From NCBI RefSeq assembly GCF_000250675.2, contig NC_018681.1, forward strand, positions 8,556,001-8,620,000: a stretch of 64,000 nt of DNA, given 5' to 3'. The notes beneath the pieces were generated by a model. The model was not told the DNA's origin and did not search any database. It saw nothing but the letters and a program-made list of their open reading frames with translations. Every line of letters begins with the position of its first letter. Position 1 is the first letter of the stretch. Shown here one piece after another: positions 9,127-17,901 of the stretch. The DNA is from Nocardia brasiliensis ATCC 700358. Lineage in GTDB: Bacteria > Actinomycetota > Actinomycetes > Mycobacteriales > Mycobacteriaceae. The translations under genes were made by a program, and so were the position numbers.

Positions 9127-10151
9127 CGGCACACCTCCGATTGCGAATTGCCGCCGACCTGGGAGAAAAGCCCCGGCGGCAGCAGCACACCCCAGAGCGA
9201 CACGTCCAGTCGGCAGATGTAGGCGTTGCCGTAGGCGCCATAGCTGGTGAATCTGGCCACGCCGTTGAGCAGATCCGGCAGTTCGACGGCCGCCTGATCC
9301 AGCGAGGCCCCGTTGAGCAGCAGCAGCGCCACACCGCTGGTCGCGTCACGCTGTGCCCGAGCCATATTCGGCTTCACCTGTCCGATCAGCTGGACCAGCG
9401 AGTCGGTCGAGGTGGCCACCTGCTGCACGGAACTCTTCAGCGATTCGCCTTGCGCGTAGAGCGACTCGACCAGCGAACGTGCCTGTGTGATCAGGGTTTC
9501 CAGCTCGCCGCTGCGGTGCGCGAGGCCGGCGATGACGCTGCTCAGATTGCTGATCACGTCACCGAGAATCTGATCCCGCTGCCCGAAGGTGCCCGCCAGC
9601 TCGGCGGCCTGAGTGATCAGCGCGCTCAGCGACACGTTGTTGCCTTGCAGGGCTTGAATCATGGTCTCCGACAGCGCGTTGATCTGATCCGGTTGCAGCA
9701 CGCTGAACAGCGGCTCGAACCCGGACAGCAGCCCGGACACGTCGAACGACGGTTCGGTGCGTTCCAGCGGGATAGCCGACCCGCTCGGCACCATTTGCCC
9801 GGCCTCGGCGCCGGGCACGAGCGCGATGTAGCGCTGCCCGATCAAATTCTGGTAGCGCACCAGGGCTTTCGTCGTGGTGGTCAGTCGCTGCCGCTGCTGG
9901 ATGCGGAACTCGACGCGCGCTCGGTAGTCCCCATCGAAGTCGATCGCATCCACCCGGCCGACCCGCACGCCCGCCATCCGGATGTCGTCCCCGACCCGAA
10001 GGCCGAGCACATCGGAGAAGGTCGCGGAATAGGAATCGGTATCGCCGGAAACCGATCGCTGCAGGGTGGACCAGATGGTGTAGGTGAGCACGATGGCGAG
10101 AACAGCGAAGAGGCTGAAGCCGATCAGCGCCTTGCCCGAGCGTCTCATCAT
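9123..10151 (-). CDS. Mce family protein, MceB position
   Basis: This 342-aa Mce subunit has an N-terminal helix near residues 8-28, an MCE domain (about 38-115, with GLRVGDDIRMAGVRVGRV) and a helical C-terminal region ending in a Cys-containing segment. ATGA overlaps join it to both mceA and mceC. It would be one of six different subunits forming a hetero-hexameric lipid channel. Confidence 0.92.
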   Translation of the reverse strand: MMRRSGKALIGFSLFAVLAIVLTYTIWSTLQRSVSGDTDSYSATFSDVLGLRVGDDIRMAGVRVGRVDAIDFDGDYRARVEFRIQQRQRLTTTTKALVRYQNLIGQRYIALVPGAEAGQMVPSGSAIPLERTEPSFDVSGLLSGFEPLFSVLQPDQINALSETMIQALQGNNVSLSALITQAAELAGTFGQRDQILGDVISNLSSVIAGLAHRSGELETLITQARSLVESLYAQGESLKSSVQQVATSTDSLVQLIGQVKPNMARAQRDATSGVALLLLNGASLDQAAVELPDLLNGVARFTSYGAYGNAYICRLDVSLWGVLLPPGLFSQVGGNSQSEVCR

Positions 10152-11518
10152 TTGCCGACCCCGTTCACCGGATACATCGCTCCGCCGACCAGTAGCGGGG
10201 TCAACAGCAGGTACTGCGCGGCATTCGGCCTACCACCGACGATCGCGGCCACCGCGGACGTGCCACGTAACCCACCGGAATCGGCATGCGGCGCGTCGTC
10301 TTTCGCCGCGGCGGGCGCGGTGAGTCCGGGGATCATGGGCAGCCCGGGGATCGTGGGGAGGACCGGCATGGTGGGCAGCACCGGCTTCGGCCCGGCCGCG
10401 TCCAGCCACCCCGGCTGCTGCTGATCCGGAAACTCCTGCGGCGGTGCGACTTCCGGAATCGACGCGCCACCGCAGCGCGGCCCGGACATGGTGCCGTACC
10501 GCGGACAGTCCGCCGCGGTGTACTGCTGGAACGGCGTGAACGACACGTCCATCTTCCACACCATCTGGCGACTCGGCCCGAACGAGAAGACCGAACGCAG
10601 CTTCTGCAGCGAGACATTGAAATTGGCCGCGGTCTCCGGCAGCGCCGACGGGTCCTGGGCCAGGCTGCCGAACAGTTCACCGACCCCGGAGACCACCTCC
10701 TTGCCCGCGTCGGGATTGCGCGCGAACAGCGCATTCACCGAATCGACCGCGCCGCCCGCGTTCGTCAGCAAGGCGACGAGCTGTTCCCGCCGTTCGGTGA
10801 GCGTGCGGGCGGTGGTCACCGAATCCGACAGCACACCCACCAGGTCGGGTGCGGAGACGCTCAGCGCGGTGGCCGCCCGGCCGAGGTCGCCGAGCAGGTT
10901 GCCGACGCCGGGAACGGCGTGCACCTCGGTGAGCCAGCGGTCCAACCGTTCGATGGTCGAGCCGGGTACCCGCGCGGCCGGATCGAGCGCGTCGGCGAGG
11001 GTCGCGAGCACCCGGCCCAGCTTCTCCGGCTGGATGTGGTCGAGCACGTCGCGCAGCACGCTGAGCGTGGTCTGCAACTGAACCGTCCCCTCGCTCGTGT
11101 CCTCCGGGATTTCCGCCCCCGCCCGCAAGGTCGCGGTGCCGCGGCCGTTGTCCACCAGTTCGATCGCCGTCACGCCGAAGATATTGCTGGGGATCACCCG
11201 CGCGGTGACCTGCGCCGGGATCATCCCGGCGACAGCGGGTTTCAAGTCGAGTTCGGCGCGCTGGCGCTCACCCTTCGCGACGACCTGCACCTCGGCGACC
11301 GAACCGACGATCATGCCGCGGAACTTCACGTCGGCGTGCGCGGGCAGGCCGTCCCCGGTGCTGGTGAGCAACGCGACGACGCCGACCTTGTCCTCGAACC
11401 GGCCGGTGTAGCGCAACCCGAGCAGGTACAGCAGCACCAACACGATGGCGGTCAACGCGAGTCCGGCGAGCGAGAGCTGCCGCGCGCTCGGACCGCGTCC
11501 ACTGGGGTCGATGAGCAT
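10148..11518 (-). CDS. Mce family protein, MceA position
   Basis: This first Mce subunit is 456 aa, with a membrane helix near residues 18-38, an MCE domain (about 45-125) and a helical domain. It has an unusual C-terminal extension containing a Pro/Leu/Ile repeat (VLPTMPVLPTIPGLPMIPGL) and a final hydrophobic stretch. The frame stays open further upstream, but the ATG at 11518, 8 bp after yrbEB and preceded by AGGGGC, is the sensible start. The tail could interact with cell-wall polymers, which is a guess. Confidence 0.9.
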   Translation of the reverse strand: MLIDPSGRGPSARQLSLAGLALTAIVLVLLYLLGLRYTGRFEDKVGVVALLTSTGDGLPAHADVKFRGMIVGSVAEVQVVAKGERQRAELDLKPAVAGMIPAQVTARVIPSNIFGVTAIELVDNGRGTATLRAGAEIPEDTSEGTVQLQTTLSVLRDVLDHIQPEKLGRVLATLADALDPAARVPGSTIERLDRWLTEVHAVPGVGNLLGDLGRAATALSVSAPDLVGVLSDSVTTARTLTERREQLVALLTNAGGAVDSVNALFARNPDAGKEVVSGVGELFGSLAQDPSALPETAANFNVSLQKLRSVFSFGPSRQMVWKMDVSFTPFQQYTAADCPRYGTMSGPRCGGASIPEVAPPQEFPDQQQPGWLDAAGPKPVLPTMPVLPTIPGLPMIPGLTAPAAAKDDAPHADSGGLRGTSAVAAIVGGRPNAAQYLLLTPLLVGGAMYPVNGVGK

Positions 11519-11526
11519 CGCGGCCC

Positions 11527-12390
11527 CTATCCCGAGATCCGGAAGCCAGGGTCGATGCCCCAGATCGCCAGTGTCAGAAACAGGTTCGCGAATACCATAA
11601 CGACGATGACCATCTTGATGGCCCGGCCCGCCGCGTGTCCGACGCCCTCCGGACCGCCGGTGGCGACATAGCCGTAGTAGCACTGCAGGAACGTCGAGAT
11701 CAGCACGAACACCATCACTTTGAGCACCGAGAAGAACACGTCGGCGCCGTTGAGGAACTGGAAGAAGTAGTGGTCGTAGGTACCCGCCGAGGTGCCGCCG
11801 AGAAACAGCACCGACAGCTTCGTCATCAGATACGCGACCGCGAGGCCGACGCTGTACAGCGGGACGATGGTCAGGGTCGCCGCGATCATCCGCGTGCTCA
11901 CCAGATACGGAAGTGGGCGGATCGCAATGGATTCCAGCGCGTCGATCTCCTCGGAGATACGCATCGCGCCCAATTGCGCGGTGAAGCGGCAGCCCGCCTG
12001 GATGGCGAAAGCCAGCGTCGCGAGGATCGGCCCGATCTCGCGGGTGGTGGCGAAACCGGAGATGGCGCCGGTGAGCGGGTTCATCGTGAGCAGGTTCAGC
12101 GCGGTGTAGGACTCCATCCCGACGGTGATGCCGCCGAAGCCGCACAGGATGACAACCACGCCGACCGTGCCGCCGCCGACGATGAGCGAACCGTTGCCCC
12201 AGCCCACATCGGCGGTGAGCCGCAGTACCTCTTTGCGATAGTGCTTCAGCGCGAACGGAATCGCCGCGATCGCCGCGACGAACGTGATGGCCTGATGCCC
12301 GGCCCGCTGATTGGCCCGCACGGGTCCCTGCGCGGCCGCGCCGATCAGCCGCAGCGGTCGCAGCGCCGGCGGGGTGTACCGCGAACCCAT
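11527..12390 (-). CDS. YrbE family permease, second copy (YrbEB/MlaE)
   Basis: This 287-aa integral membrane protein has about five hydrophobic helices and the conserved MlaE loop with EEIDALE (near residue 146). It would pair with the upstream YrbEA to form the permease of the Mce ABC-type lipid importer. It begins one base after yrbEA ends. No MceG/MlaF ATPase is in the window; in actinobacteria that gene is usually elsewhere. Confidence 0.93.
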   Translation of the reverse strand: MGSRYTPPALRPLRLIGAAAQGPVRANQRAGHQAITFVAAIAAIPFALKHYRKEVLRLTADVGWGNGSLIVGGGTVGVVVILCGFGGITVGMESYTALNLLTMNPLTGAISGFATTREIGPILATLAFAIQAGCRFTAQLGAMRISEEIDALESIAIRPLPYLVSTRMIAATLTIVPLYSVGLAVAYLMTKLSVLFLGGTSAGTYDHYFFQFLNGADVFFSVLKVMVFVLISTFLQCYYGYVATGGPEGVGHAAGRAIKMVIVVMVFANLFLTLAIWGIDPGFRISG

Positions 12391-12391
12391 C

Positions 12392-13246
12392 TCAGAGCAC
12401 CTTCGCCGGGAACAGCGTGTTGTACACCTGGGTGATGATGATGTTGGTGGCGAACAGCATCAGCGCCGAATTGACCACGGCCGCGTTCACCGAGTTCGCG
12501 ACCCCGCCGGGGCCGCCCTTGGTGTGCAGCCCGATATCGCAGGCGATGATCGCGGTGAGCGCCCCGAAAATGGCGGCCTTCACCAGCGCGACGATCAGGT
12601 CGTTCGCCACGGCGAAGGAGGCGAAGGTGCTGATGAACGAGCCCGCAGTGCCGCCCTGCGCATAGACGTTGAACAAGTAGCCGGTGGCGAAGCCGACGAA
12701 CACCACGAACCCGCACAGCAGCATGCTGACCAGTACCGCGGCCGCGAGTCGCGGCGCGACCAGCCGGCGGATCGGATCGACGCCCATCACCCGCATCGCG
12801 TCGATCTCCTCCCGGATGGTGCGCGAGCCGAGGTCCGCGCAGATGGCCGAGCCGACCGCACCGGCGATCATCAGCGACGTGACCAGTGGCGCACCCTGCC
12901 GGATGATGCCGAGACCGCTGACCGCGCCGATGAACGTGGTCGCCCCGACCTGACTCACCAACGCGCCCAACTGGATCGAGACCACGACGGCCACCGGGAT
13001 CGCGACGAAGACCGTCGGCGCCGCGGAGACGTTGGCCATGAACGCGCACTGCTTGACGAATTCCTGGAACGGGAAGCGGCGAGCCACCAGCGCACGGATC
13101 ATCTCGACGACGGCGTCGCGACCGAGCCGCACCTGCCTGCCGAGGGTTTCCAGCGACCGTTGCGGGTGGCGCTGCCACAGGCCGCGCAGGTCGTCGACGG
13201 CCTTTTCCAGATCGGTCCGGTCGGGCGGTCGTTCGGTGATGGTCAC
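12392..13246 (-). CDS. YrbE family permease, first copy (YrbEA/MlaE)
   Basis: This 284-aa permease subunit has an amphipathic N-terminal segment, five to six hydrophobic helices and the signature REEIDAMRVMGVDPI near residue 145. It lies immediately before yrbEB, the standard mce arrangement. Divergence from the classic Mce4 (cholesterol) YrbE sequence means the operon cannot be assigned to a numbered mce type from sequence alone. Confidence 0.93.
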   Translation of the reverse strand: MTITERPPDRTDLEKAVDDLRGLWQRHPQRSLETLGRQVRLGRDAVVEMIRALVARRFPFQEFVKQCAFMANVSAAPTVFVAIPVAVVVSIQLGALVSQVGATTFIGAVSGLGIIRQGAPLVTSLMIAGAVGSAICADLGSRTIREEIDAMRVMGVDPIRRLVAPRLAAAVLVSMLLCGFVVFVGFATGYLFNVYAQGGTAGSFISTFASFAVANDLIVALVKAAIFGALTAIIACDIGLHTKGGPGGVANSVNAAVVNSALMLFATNIIITQVYNTLFPAKVL

Positions 13247-13265
13247 AAGAATTGCCTTTCCGGCC

Positions 13266-13454
13266 TCAGGCGGTACCGCTCAGTTGCCGCTCGAGCAGGA
13301 CGAGAAGAAGGCCGAGCACCGCGGTGCCCGCCGCGACGGAGCTGAGCACGGCGAGCCAGAGCCCGAGGCGCAGCACCGGATGCACCCGCCGGCGTCCACC
13401 GAGGATCTGCACAGCCAGCACCAGCACGTCGATCAGCCGAACCAGGATCATCAT
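13266..13454 (-). CDS. Small membrane protein leading the mce operon
   Basis: This is a 62-aa protein with two hydrophobic segments around a basic stretch (GGRRRVHP). The reading frame extends to 13496, but the start at 13454 is chosen because its ATG overlaps the TGA of the gene before it (ATGA). I do not recognise a family. Its position between another small membrane protein and yrbEA suggests an accessory of the Mce permease. Confidence 0.65.
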   Translation of the reverse strand: MMILVRLIDVLVLAVQILGGRRRVHPVLRLGLWLAVLSSVAAGTAVLGLLLVLLERQLSGTA

Positions 13455-13678
13455 CAGGTCATGCACACATTCGAGAAGGTGAGTACGGGCCAGCACACGA
13501 TCGAGCCCAGGAACGACACGACCACGTCGATGCCGTGCATATTCCGTAGGTGGCTGGTGTGCGTGAGCGTCCAGACGAGGCCGATCAGCCCGTAGGGAAC
13601 GGCGAGAATGATCAGGGTCCCGAGGAACTCCGAGACCTTCATCTCGTAGCTGAACAGCCGATCCAGCTTCTCGAGCAT
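13454..13678 (-). CDS. Small membrane protein, first gene of the mce operon
   Basis: This 74-aa protein starts MLEKLDRLFSYEM and has two hydrophobic segments (about residues 18-37 and 48-70). The ATG at 13678 has a good ribosome site (GAAAGGA); the open frame continues upstream to 13864 but that part has no protein character. It is the first gene of a roughly 9.5-kb operon. Function is unknown; a YrbE partner is inferred from position and coupling only. Confidence 0.72.
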   Translation of the reverse strand: MLEKLDRLFSYEMKVSEFLGTLIILAVPYGLIGLVWTLTHTSHLRNMHGIDVVVSFLGSIVCWPVLTFSNVCMT

Positions 13679-13894
13679 GCGTGTCCTTTCGCGTGCCGAC
13701 CGAACGTCACCGGCCCCACACGAGCGCCCGCAGAGATCCGCCGTTGGATGTGGCCGGCCGCCGTGCGGTCCGGTATGGGCGGCTATGTTACGCACGATTC
13801 CGGACTCAATGGAAGGGTTTGGCGAAGATTGCCAGCCGGTTCCGAAACGGATAATTGCACGCACATCGGTACGTTGACGACAGACCGCAGGCGA

Positions 13895-13903
13895 CTTAAG
13901 TTA
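13895..13903. promoter_or_regulatory. Second CTTAAGTTA element, mce/MpaB divergent region
   Basis: CTTAAGTTA lies 63 bp before the MpaB-type oxygenase and 217 bp before the mce operon start. It matches nine bases of the element before double-TetR regulator B at 2765. Here ACTTAAGT forms an 8-bp perfect palindrome. An operator shared between the regulator and its flanking lipid genes is inferred. Confidence 0.3.
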
Positions 13904-13965
13904 TCTGTAGTTCACAGCTTCTTTATCGGGATGCCGAGTCGATCCAGCCTTGGGAAGGACTCCCT

Positions 13966-14874
13966 ATGACCGCCGCCGCCCACTCCCCCGATCAGCACGA
14001 TGTCGCCCCGCTGCCGAAAGAACGCACCAGAATCCCGATCGGCTCCGCGCATCGACCGGTCCGCAAACGCCCGATCACACTGACCGACGCGCTGGACTTC
14101 TGGTCCTTCGCCGGGGCAGCGGCCAATGTGGCGATGCAGATGGCACGGCCCGGCGTAGGCTACGGCGTCGCCGAGAGCAAGGTCGAATCCGGGGCGCTGA
14201 TGCGACATCCCTGGAAGCGGGCCAGGACCACCACGCAGTACCTCGCCGTGGCAATTCTCGGCACGGAAGCGGAACGGCTCGCGTATCGCGAGGCGGTGAA
14301 CGTCGCGCATCGGCAAGTACATTCGGCTCCGGGCGCCGCGGTGAAGTACAACGCGTTCGACCGCGATCTCCAATTATGGGTCGCCGCATGCCTTTACATC
14401 GGTTTCGAGGACACCTATCAGCTGCTCCAGGGCCGCATGAACGACGAGCAGGCAGAGGCGTTCTACGCCACGTCGTCGACCCTCGGCACCACGTTGCAGG
14501 TGACCGAGGAGATGTGGCCCGCCACCCGAGCGGATTTCGATCGGTATTGGAACGAAGCATGCACTCGGGTCGCGATCGACGAATTCGTCCGGAGCTACCT
14601 GGACGACCTGCTCGAGCTGCGCATGATCCACTGGTATCTGCGGCTCCCGTTCCGGAACCTGTTGAAGTTCTTGACCATCGGCTTCCTCGCACCCGTTTTC
14701 CGGGAACAGCTCCGCGTCGAGTGGACCGCCGCCGATCAACGGCGGTTCGAGCACCTGTTCGTCTTCGTCGCCTTCGTCAACAGATTCATCCCCCGCTTCG
14801 TCCGGCACGGCGGGACCCACGCCCTCATGGCCGACGTGCGGCACCGAATCCACAAGCACAAGAACCTGATCTGA
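13966..14874 (+). CDS. MpaB/latex-clearing family oxygenase (DUF2236)
   Basis: This 302-aa protein resembles the DUF2236 family, related to the mycophenolic-acid oxygenase MpaB and rubber oxygenase Lcp, which are heme-dependent and cleave isoprenoid chains. The family-like segments AMQMARPGVGYGVAESKVES and the WVAACLYIGFEDTYQ region (about residues 140-155) are present. GGGAAGGAC precedes the ATG. It is divergent from the mce operon, which suggests import and oxidation of the same kind of lipid. No signal peptide is seen, so it is probably cytoplasmic or peripheral. Confidence 0.8.
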   Translation: MTAAAHSPDQHDVAPLPKERTRIPIGSAHRPVRKRPITLTDALDFWSFAGAAANVAMQMARPGVGYGVAESKVESGALMRHPWKRARTTTQYLAVAILGTEAERLAYREAVNVAHRQVHSAPGAAVKYNAFDRDLQLWVAACLYIGFEDTYQLLQGRMNDEQAEAFYATSSTLGTTLQVTEEMWPATRADFDRYWNEACTRVAIDEFVRSYLDDLLELRMIHWYLRLPFRNLLKFLTIGFLAPVFREQLRVEWTAADQRRFEHLFVFVAFVNRFIPRFVRHGGTHALMADVRHRIHKHKNLI

Positions 14875-14882
14875 GCGTGACA

Positions 14883-14916
14883 CCGTCGTCCGGGCGGCGC
14901 ACCACCCGGACGACGG
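14883..14916. terminator. Bidirectional hairpin between convergent genes
   Basis: A perfect 12-bp inverted repeat (CCGTCGTCCGGG with its complement) with a 10-base loop lies just after the MpaB-type gene and before the end of the convergent hydrolase. There is no T-tract, so it is either a weak intrinsic terminator or a 3'-end stabiliser for both transcripts. Confidence 0.55.
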
Positions 14917-14938
14917 AGACCCCTCGATCAGACAGGAC

Positions 14939-16069
14939 TCACGGGCAGAGCGCGTCGCTGAGCAGGTCGATGAAATCGGGTTCGGACTTCGGCGCTTTGT
15001 TGAAGGTGTAAGTCACGGCCCGGCCGTCCGGGGTCGCGCCGGACAGCGTCAGGAAGCCGTAGATACCACCGCTGTGCCCGACATATTCTGCGCCGCAAGA
15101 CAATCGGATCGATCCGACGCCGAGCCCGTAGGACATGTCGATGGTCTCGTCGCCCATCGGCACACCGGCCCGCATCTGCTGCAATTCAGCGGCGGGCACC
15201 ACTTTCCCGGCCAGCAATGCGGTGAAGAAGCGGTTCAGGTCGGTACCGGTGGACACCATTGCGCCGGCCGCCCACGGCACCGACGGTTCGATGCGGGACA
15301 CCTCGGTGACCACGCCGTCGATCTCGTCGTAACCCTGCGGGTGCGGACCGCGAATATCCCGCTCACCGGGACCGGGCAGGTAGGTGTCCGACAGCCCGAG
15401 CGGAATCAGGATCCGCCACTCGAGTTCCTCGACATACTTTGCGCCCGTGACTTTTTCGATGAGCATCCCGGCGACGATGTAGTTGGTGTTGCTGTACTCG
15501 TAGCGGGCGCCGGGCGCGAAATCGGCGGGCATGGTCAGCGCGATCGCGATCTCCTCGGCCGCGGTCATGGTGCGGTTCTCCAGCGCCGCCCGGTACTCGT
15601 CGACGCGGGGATCCTTGGTGAGTTCGGGCAGCCCGCTCTGATGACGCAAGACCTGGCGTACCGTGATCGCCCGCCCATCGATGCCCGGTCCGGTCAGCAG
15701 GCCCGGCAGGTAGGTGTCGATCGGCTCGTCCAGCCGGACCTTGCCCTCCGCGACCAGTTGCAGAATCACCGCACTGGTAAAGGTTTTCGTGATACTGCCG
15801 ATCCGGGTGCGCTGCAGCGGCTCGGCGGGCATCTTCGCGTGCGTCGCGGTGTCGGACTCGCCACTGGTGAGTACCGCGGTCCTACCGTCACCGGTGACGG
15901 TCGCGATCGCGCCGACGCCACCCGCCGCGACGATTTTGTCGATGTTCTCCTGCACCTCACGAATCCTGTTGTCCGACGGCGGTTGCTCCGGGCCCGGCGA
16001 CGATTCCGACGAGCACCCGGCAAGCAGTGCGGCAGCGGCGAAGGCGGCGACGAGCGGTGCGAAGCGCAT
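14939..16069 (-). CDS. Serine beta-lactamase-like lipoprotein (class C/PBP4* fold)
   Basis: This 376-aa exported hydrolase has a signal peptide ending ALLAGC, so it should be a lipoprotein anchored at Cys19. The SxxK motif (SITK) lies in IGSITKTFTS, YSN is the second motif, and HSGG near the C-terminus is the third, so the active site appears intact. Such enzymes are DD-peptidases or esterases more often than true beta-lactamases. The frame is open to 16270, but ATG 16069 begins the signal peptide. It is transcribed alone. Confidence 0.88.
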   Translation of the reverse strand: MRFAPLVAAFAAAALLAGCSSESSPGPEQPPSDNRIREVQENIDKIVAAGGVGAIATVTGDGRTAVLTSGESDTATHAKMPAEPLQRTRIGSITKTFTSAVILQLVAEGKVRLDEPIDTYLPGLLTGPGIDGRAITVRQVLRHQSGLPELTKDPRVDEYRAALENRTMTAAEEIAIALTMPADFAPGARYEYSNTNYIVAGMLIEKVTGAKYVEELEWRILIPLGLSDTYLPGPGERDIRGPHPQGYDEIDGVVTEVSRIEPSVPWAAGAMVSTGTDLNRFFTALLAGKVVPAAELQQMRAGVPMGDETIDMSYGLGVGSIRLSCGAEYVGHSGGIYGFLTLSGATPDGRAVTYTFNKAPKSEPDFIDLLSDALCP

Positions 16070-16175
16070 ACCCGCAACGGTAGGTAAGTCATCGGTGGAC
16101 GCACATCCGGGACGAACCCGGAGATCGCCCCTGAGGCGCTGTCCCCTTCGAGGATGAGAAAGCGCCCGCGAGGGC

Positions 16176-16206
16176 TTGCGTTGGAGTGCACTCCACCTTT
16201 TACAGT
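16176..16206 (+). promoter_or_regulatory. MerR-type promoter with 14-bp palindrome
   Basis: A -35-like TTGCGT (16176-16181) and -10-like TACAGT (16201-16206) are separated by 19 bp. The long spacer contains the perfect palindrome TGGAGTGCACTCCA at 16182-16195. Spacers of 19-20 bp with an internal dyad are typical of MerR-controlled promoters. The same 14-mer, again in a 19-bp spacer, precedes the MerR gene at 61668. The promoter would drive the CMD gene that starts 7 bases downstream of the -10. Confidence 0.75.
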
Positions 16207-16212
16207 CCTCCC

Positions 16213-17034
16213 ATGACCACGATCCAACAGCCCACCGGGGACAACGACCGTTTCGAGCGCGGCTTGGCACTGCTCAAAGAGATCGGCGGACCCGACGGTC
16301 CCGCGGTGCTGGAAAGTCTGGGCGATATCGCACCCGACCTGGGCCGGATCACCGTGGAGTTCGGCTACGGCGATATCCTGTCCCGCCCCGGCCTGACCCT
16401 GCGCGAACGCGAGCTGACCACGGTCGGCGCCCTGGCCGCACTCGGGCACGCCGCGCCGCAACTGCGCTGGCATATCAACGGCGCGCTCAACGTCGGCTGC
16501 ACCCGCACCGAGATCGTCGAGGTGCTGATCCACGCCAGCGTCTACGCCGGATTCCCGGCCGCGCTGAACGGACTCACGGCTGCGAAAGAGGTCTTCGCCG
16601 CCCGTACCGATCTGCCCGGCGAGCCCGCGCCGGAACCGGCTCCGGCGGGTGCGCGGTTCGAGCGGGGCACGGCGGCGCTGTCCGAGATCGACGGCGAAGC
16701 CGGCGAGCAGGTCGTCGCCGCATTGCAGGACATCGCCCCGGATTTCGCGCGGCTGCTCGTCGAGTTCTCCTTCGGCGATATCTATGCCCGGCCCGGGCTC
16801 GACCTGAAGACCCGCGAAATGGTGACGGTGGCGATGTGCACCGCCCTCGGCGTCGCACCCCAACTCGGCGTGCATATCCACGGCCTGCTCAACGTCGGCG
16901 GCAGCGAGCAGGAAGTGGTCGAGGTCTTGATCCAGATGGCGGGCTACGCCGGCTTCCCGGCCGCGCTGAACGGAATCGCGGTGGCGCGCACGGTCTTCGC
17001 CGAGCGCCGCAGCCATCGAAATGCCGATGCCTGA
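16213..17034 (+). CDS. Two-domain carboxymuconolactone decarboxylase family protein
   Basis: This 273-aa protein contains two CMD-family repeats, about residues 45-120 and 180-255. Each has the pattern GDI..RPGL..REL/M and a His-containing helix (WHINGALNVG and HIHGLLNVGG). Neither repeat has the CxxC of AhpD peroxidases, so a decarboxylase or lactonase-like role on a small aromatic or quinone is more likely. ATG 16213 has no good ribosome site and lies close to the predicted promoter, so the mRNA may be nearly leaderless. A DJ-1 and an aldo-keto reductase gene follow on the same strand. Confidence 0.85.
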   Translation: MTTIQQPTGDNDRFERGLALLKEIGGPDGPAVLESLGDIAPDLGRITVEFGYGDILSRPGLTLRERELTTVGALAALGHAAPQLRWHINGALNVGCTRTEIVEVLIHASVYAGFPAALNGLTAAKEVFAARTDLPGEPAPEPAPAGARFERGTAALSEIDGEAGEQVVAALQDIAPDFARLLVEFSFGDIYARPGLDLKTREMVTVAMCTALGVAPQLGVHIHGLLNVGGSEQEVVEVLIQMAGYAGFPAALNGIAVARTVFAERRSHRNADA

Positions 17035-17085
17035 TATCGGCGATCCCATTGGCCACCTTCCGTGCCCGTACCTAGGGTCGGAGAC

Positions 17086-17781
17086 ATGGCGAAAATACTG
17101 TTCGTACTGACCGGTGCCGACCACTGGACCCTGGCCGACGGCACGCTGCATCCCACCGGCTTCTGGGCCGAGGAGTTCGCGGTGCCCTACGAGGCGGCCA
17201 CAGCGGCTGGCCACGAGATCGTGGTCGCCACGCCCGGCGGTCTCGTGCCACCGGTGGACAAGGGCAGCCTGGCCGCCGAGTACAACGGCGGTCAGGACAT
17301 CGCCGACAAACGGGCCGAAACACTCGCGAACGCCGTCGAATTGCAGCGGCCCGCCGATCTCGCCCAGGTCGACCTCGCCGACTACGACGCGGTCTACTAC
17401 CCGGGCGGGCACGGGCCGATGGAAGACCTCGCGGTGAACCGCGAATCCGGCGAACTCCTCACCGCCGCACTGCGATCCGGCAAACCGCTCGCGGTCGTCT
17501 GCCACGGTCCGGCCGCCCTGCTCGCCGCCACGAACGCCGACGGAACCAACGCCTTCACCGGCTACGCCCTCACCGGTTTCACCAATGCCGAGGAACGGCA
17601 GGGCGGCCTCGCGGACAAGGCCAAGTGGCTGCTTCAGGACCGGCTCGTCGAACTAGGCGCGGATTTCCAGGAGGGCGAGCCGTGGGCGCCGAAGGTGGTG
17701 GTGGACCGCAACCTGATCACCGGCCAGAATCCGGCGTCGTCCGCACCGGTCGCCGCGGAGCTGCTGAAGAAGCTTGCCTGA
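17086..17781 (+). CDS. DJ-1/PfpI family protein
   Basis: This 231-aa protein has the DJ-1/PfpI fold signature: a glycine-rich PGGHGPMEDL segment and the nucleophile elbow AVVCHGPAALL with the catalytic Cys-His pair. The size and the W-rich N-terminus fit the class I glyoxalase/deglycase-like group (Hsp31-type), which acts on methylglyoxal or damaged proteins. The start at 17086 follows GGAG. It is 51 bp after the CMD gene and may be cotranscribed with it. Confidence 0.85.
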   Translation: MAKILFVLTGADHWTLADGTLHPTGFWAEEFAVPYEAATAAGHEIVVATPGGLVPPVDKGSLAAEYNGGQDIADKRAETLANAVELQRPADLAQVDLADYDAVYYPGGHGPMEDLAVNRESGELLTAALRSGKPLAVVCHGPAALLAATNADGTNAFTGYALTGFTNAEERQGGLADKAKWLLQDRLVELGADFQEGEPWAPKVVVDRNLITGQNPASSAPVAAELLKKLA

Positions 17782-17826
17782 GCGGCCACGGGAATCACCG
17801 GCGGGGTCGAGACGTTGGTCGCGATA

Positions 17827-17839
17827 GTGACGTCGTCAC
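17827..17839. promoter_or_regulatory. GTGAC-N3-GTCAC inverted repeat
   Basis: A short inverted repeat GTGACGTCGTCAC lies 62 bp before the aldo-keto reductase start. It could be a binding site for a dimeric regulator and suggests the third gene may also have its own control. The match is short and could be chance. Confidence 0.25.
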
Positions 17840-17901
17840 GTCTGACCCGCAGTAAGGCTCGTCCGCTTTCGCGTAATTCCCCTCGGAAGGAACCGCATCA
17901 T

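Noticed and set aside
13496..13864. Longer versions of the two leading mce small proteins
   Set aside because: The ATGA overlap at 13454 and the ribosome site before 13678 support the shorter starts.
14939..16069. True class C beta-lactamase resistance gene
   Set aside because: The SxxK/YxN/HxG motifs are shared with DD-peptidases and esterases; sequence alone does not support resistance.
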